Below, in pieces: positions 56,002 through 59,090 of a DNA stretch of 59,090 nucleotides (the first letter of the stretch is position 1; each line of letters starts with the position of its first letter). Made by a program: the position numbers and the translations under genes. The stretch comes from Planctomycetaceae bacterium (GTDB lineage Bacteria > Planctomycetota > Planctomycetia > Planctomycetales > Planctomycetaceae). The stretch lies in assembly GCA_029259815.1 (NCBI GenBank), contig JAJDEJ010000278.1, positions 1 to 59,090 on the forward strand, in the 5' to 3' direction. The notes beneath the pieces are model-generated. The model was not told the DNA's origin. It saw only the letters and a list, made by a program, of their open reading frames with translations, and made no database searches.

Positions 56002-58929
56002 ATGCGGGGACGAGCAACGCAGCGGATCAGGATGTGGACGATGATCTTGAGTCTGGCGGCGATCGGACTCGTCACAATAGATGCTCGGGCAGCGGACGAT
56101 GTCCCCATTCTGGCCCTCGATGCCCAAGGGCATACGGCGGTGGTGAACAAGGTGTTGTTCACACCGGACGGCAAGGAAGTCATCACCGTCGCCGATGACA
56201 AGACGATTCGCTTCTGGGACGTGGTCAGTGGCCAGCCTTTGCGTGTGCTTCGCCCGCCGATCGGCACCGGCTCCGAGGGCATGATCTACTGCGTCGCCAT
56301 TTCACCCGATGGACAAACACTTGCCGTGGGCGGCTTCGGCTTTCGGGGCGGAGATCACTGGATCTACTTGATTTCTCCCCAGAAGGAGCAAGTCAAACGT
56401 GTGCTCAAGGGTCACACGAATGTCGTTCACGACCTGGAGTTCTCCCGGGATGGTAGCAAGCTGATCTCAGGCTCCGGCGACAACACGGCCCGTGTCTGGA
56501 ATGTGAGCACGGGTGAGACGATCCAGGTCCTCGAAGGCCATGAACTCGACATCTATGGAGTCGTGTTCGCTCCCGAGGGGAGCCGCTGTGCCACTTCCTC
56601 GTATGACCACACCGCGAGGATCTGGTCGGTCAACACCGGGAATCAGCTTGCCATGCTGCAGGGCCATGAGGCCGAAATCCGCTGCATCGACTGGTCTCCC
56701 GACGGCACGCAACTCGCAACGGGCAGCAAGGACCAAACGGTTCGCACCTGGACCCCGACCGGTCGGATGATGAAAACACTTGACAACCTCGGCGAACACT
56801 CGATCTCCTCGATCCGCTTCACCGCTGACGGCAGGAGTCTGCTGTATGTCCACGGATTCGGTCGCACGAAGGACATCACCGGTCTCATTGATCTCAAGAC
56901 TGGCGAGCAGACCGTGCAGTTCAAGGGTCACAACAACACCATCATGGATGGTCGTATCTCGCCAGACGGGCAATTGGCGGCCACCGTCGGCGGGAATGAC
57001 GAAGAGACATTCCTGTGGAGACTGGAGGACGGACAGGAAGTCCATAAGTTCGTCGGTCAGGGACGCGTGCCGTGGGCTGCCGCCTGGAGCGCCGACGGAA
57101 CGACCATCGCCTGGGGACACAGCAGCTCGGGCAGCTCTCTGGAGGCTAACAAACCCCTCGAATATACGTTTGACCTCACTCTCCTGGAGCACGGCGATCC
57201 CGTGACAGAGAGCACAGTTGGCAACTTCCAGCGTGCCAGCTTCGAACGGGGACCGCTCAAGCTCGAATCCTCCGGCAAGTCCTCAGTCGATGTGAAGCAG
57301 GGAGGCCAAACGGTCACAGTGCTCGAACCAGTGAGCGACTACGACAAGGCGTATGATCGAATCCGCTGTTTCACGCTCCTTCCGGGAAACCGTGCAGTTG
57401 TCGGTTCAGGGTTCGCGCTGTGGATTTATGACACGAACAGCGGTGAGCGGCTGCGTCGGCTTGACGGGCACAGTGGTGCCATTTGGGCGATGAGCCTCTC
57501 ACCGGATGGCCGGTATTTGCTCTCCGCATCGGGCGACATGACGCTCCGGGTCTGGGACGTCAATGCCCCCGGAGACGACCCGATCGAGCCACTCCTCAGT
57601 CTGTTTTTTGCCGACAAAGAATGGATTGCGTGGACGCCTCAGGGGTACTACGCGGCATCGCCTGGTGGCGAACGTCTGATGGGGTGGCATAAGAACAATG
57701 GACGTGAGCAACTCGCGTCGTTCTTTCCGTCATCACAGTTTCACAAGCAATTCTATCGACCGGATGTGATCAAACTTCTGTTGCAAACAGGGAGCGTGCA
57801 ACGTGCGCTGGAGGCCGCAGGGTCCAGTGGACCGATCAAAACGGTCGCTCAAAACCTCCCTCCCGAAGTGGAGATAGTCTCGCCCAGCGAGGCCAACACA
57901 CAGTCACCCTCGGACGAAATCACCATTCGGGTCAGTGCGACTCAGACCGGCTCCAACCCCATTACGTCACTCCAAATTCTGCTCGATGGACGACCTCTGA
58001 ATGGGAAGGATGGCATTCAGAACTTCGATGGATCGTCCAGAACTGTGACCCATCGTTTCCATGTGCCCCTGGTTCCCGGGGTTCAGCACAGCATCGTTGC
58101 TCGTGCCGACAGTGCCGTCAACTATGCTCTTTCGAAAGAAGTCATCGTCTCCTATCAATCGCCGAGTTCCGAACTGCGTCGTCCCTCGCTGTACGTGCTG
58201 GCCATCGGAGTGGCAGACTATGACGATGAGTCGCTCAAGCTCGACTTCGCTGATGATGATGCCCGCAATCTCGCGAAGACATTGCAGGAGCGATCGTTCG
58301 ACCTGTTTCATACCATTGACACGCGTCTCGTTGTCGACAAGGACGCCACACAAAAGGGCATCCTCGGCGGATTGGTCTGGCTCAAGCAACAGATGACCCA
58401 GCACGACATCGGCGTGCTGTTCTACTCCGGGCACGGGGCCAAGGACGAGACGGGGAACTTTTACCTGTTGCCGTCCGACGTCGATACTAACCAGCCGCTG
58501 CTGTTGTCGGCTGTCTCCGATGCTCAGGTGAAGGGCATCCTGCAAGGCATCCCCGGTCGACTGATGGTCATGCTCGATGCGTGCCATGCCGGTGTACTGG
58601 GTGGCGACCGCCGGAAGAACTCCTCATCGCTGGTCGATGACCTCGTCCGTGAACTTTCCAACGATGACTACGGCGTCGTGGTGATGGCCTCTTCGATGGG
58701 GCGTGAGTTCTCACTGGAGAGTCCCGACAACAAGAGCGGCATGTTTACTCTCGCCCTCTGCGAAGGCCTCGCCGGCGAAGCCGATCACAATGACGATCTG
58801 CAGGTGTACTTCAATGAATTGGACCTCTACGTCAGCGATCGTGTCAAGGAGTTGACAGGTGGCAAACAACACCCCGTCACCGCCAAACCGGCCACGATCC
58901 GTCCATTCCCGTTGTCGACGCGAAAGTGA
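56002..58929 (+). CDS. WD40-repeat protein with C-terminal caspase domain
   Basis: This 975-residue protein has a signal peptide (MILSLAAIGLVTIDARA), so it is probably exported. Eight or more WD40 repeats follow (DKTIRFWDVVSGQPLRVL, GDNTARVWNVSTGETIQVLE, YDHTARIWSVNTGNQLAMLQ, KDQTVRTWTP, GDMTLRVWDV; about residues 45-530). A linker, an Ig-like region near 615-710 (LPPEVEIVSPSEANTQSP) and a caspase-fold (C14) domain complete it. The catalytic His811 lies in VLFYSGHGAKDETGN and Cys861 in MLDACHAGVLGG, so both active residues are present. Family members cleave proteins or peptides; the target is unknown. GGGGAGGCAAC precedes the ATG. Confidence 0.92.
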   Translation: MRGRATQRIRMWTMILSLAAIGLVTIDARAADDVPILALDAQGHTAVVNKVLFTPDGKEVITVADDKTIRFWDVVSGQPLRVLRPPIGTGSEGMIYCVAISPDGQTLAVGGFGFRGGDHWIYLISPQKEQVKRVLKGHTNVVHDLEFSRDGSKLISGSGDNTARVWNVSTGETIQVLEGHELDIYGVVFAPEGSRCATSSYDHTARIWSVNTGNQLAMLQGHEAEIRCIDWSPDGTQLATGSKDQTVRTWTPTGRMMKTLDNLGEHSISSIRFTADGRSLLYVHGFGRTKDITGLIDLKTGEQTVQFKGHNNTIMDGRISPDGQLAATVGGNDEETFLWRLEDGQEVHKFVGQGRVPWAAAWSADGTTIAWGHSSSGSSLEANKPLEYTFDLTLLEHGDPVTESTVGNFQRASFERGPLKLESSGKSSVDVKQGGQTVTVLEPVSDYDKAYDRIRCFTLLPGNRAVVGSGFALWIYDTNSGERLRRLDGHSGAIWAMSLSPDGRYLLSASGDMTLRVWDVNAPGDDPIEPLLSLFFADKEWIAWTPQGYYAASPGGERLMGWHKNNGREQLASFFPSSQFHKQFYRPDVIKLLLQTGSVQRALEAAGSSGPIKTVAQNLPPEVEIVSPSEANTQSPSDEITIRVSATQTGSNPITSLQILLDGRPLNGKDGIQNFDGSSRTVTHRFHVPLVPGVQHSIVARADSAVNYALSKEVIVSYQSPSSELRRPSLYVLAIGVADYDDESLKLDFADDDARNLAKTLQERSFDLFHTIDTRLVVDKDATQKGILGGLVWLKQQMTQHDIGVLFYSGHGAKDETGNFYLLPSDVDTNQPLLLSAVSDAQVKGILQGIPGRLMVMLDACHAGVLGGDRRKNSSSLVDDLVRELSNDDYGVVVMASSMGREFSLESPDNKSGMFTLALCEGLAGEADHNDDLQVYFNELDLYVSDRVKELTGGKQHPVTAKPATIRPFPLSTRK

Positions 58930-59090
58930 CCCGGCGAGCGGGGGACGTCAGTCCAATCACGTTCGGCGCTTGGTTTGTTGGTGGGGGCGGGGTTGGTGTG
59001 GTCGAAGGGACGTGGGGGAGGGAGTGGGGTGACGTGCGGAGCGAGGGGGTGAGGAGGTCGAGCCGTGCGCAGCGTTCAGCGCCGCCGGGG
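58930..59090. other. G-rich tail of the window
   Basis: After the caspase gene the plus strand is strongly G-rich (GTGGGGGCGGGG, GGGGGAGGGAGTGGGG). I see no gene or hairpin. A neighbouring gene may begin beyond the edge. Confidence 0.4.

Overview
The window reads like a chromosome segment of a planctomycete. It carries two sulfatases with lipoprotein and secreted neighbours, a Tat-exported Gfo/Idh/MocA oxidoreductase, two FG-GAP/ASPIC-UnbV proteins, a WD40-caspase protein, DUF3299 lipoproteins and palindromic dispersed repeats. This assignment is inference from gene content and style; no rRNA is present to fix the taxonomy.

Layout. 1-2.6 kb: the end of an SH3-domain protein, a HEAT lipoprotein, a 49-residue membrane peptide, a SpoIIAA-like protein and a frameshifted VIT-family transporter. 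2.7-15.3 kb: a nearly continuous minus-strand run. It begins with a caa3-type oxidase (subunit II with cytochrome c, fused subunits I+III, CtaG), a small membrane protein, a Rieske protein and a cytochrome b/c fusion. It continues into an FMN glutamate-synthase-like protein, an HPPD-like dioxygenase, NAD-malic enzyme and a bacterial pyruvate decarboxylase. 15.8-22.0 kb: a C26 peptidase, an ATP-grasp membrane protein, an LssY-domain protein, NDH-2, and a P450 fragment abutting a transposase remnant.

22.4-34.3 kb is the most interesting part. A complete selenocysteine locus (selB, selA, a flavoprotein-SelD fusion and tRNA-Sec with anticodon UCA) lies on the minus strand. Divergent from selB is a gene for a large FG-GAP/ASPIC/thioredoxin-like protein whose frame is interrupted by one in-frame TGA at 30837-30839. 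A hairpin of bacterial SECIS type starts 14 bases after that TGA. I read this as one polypeptide with selenocysteine at about residue 670, a candidate undescribed selenoprotein family encoded beside its own decoding machinery. A second FG-GAP/ASPIC lipoprotein is convergent with it.

34.4-45.4 kb: a truncated transposase, an AsmA-like protein, a peroxiredoxin, the MocA-type oxidoreductase flanked by two inverted-repeat elements, two sulfatases, a response regulator, a thioredoxin lipoprotein and purD. 45.5-59.1 kb: an M24 peptidase, a four-gene cluster of two CPFC paralogues and two DUF3299 proteins, a zinc alcohol dehydrogenase, purE, a sodium:solute symporter with a small membrane partner, and the WD40-caspase protein. 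Family assignments were made by reading the proteins; no database search was run.
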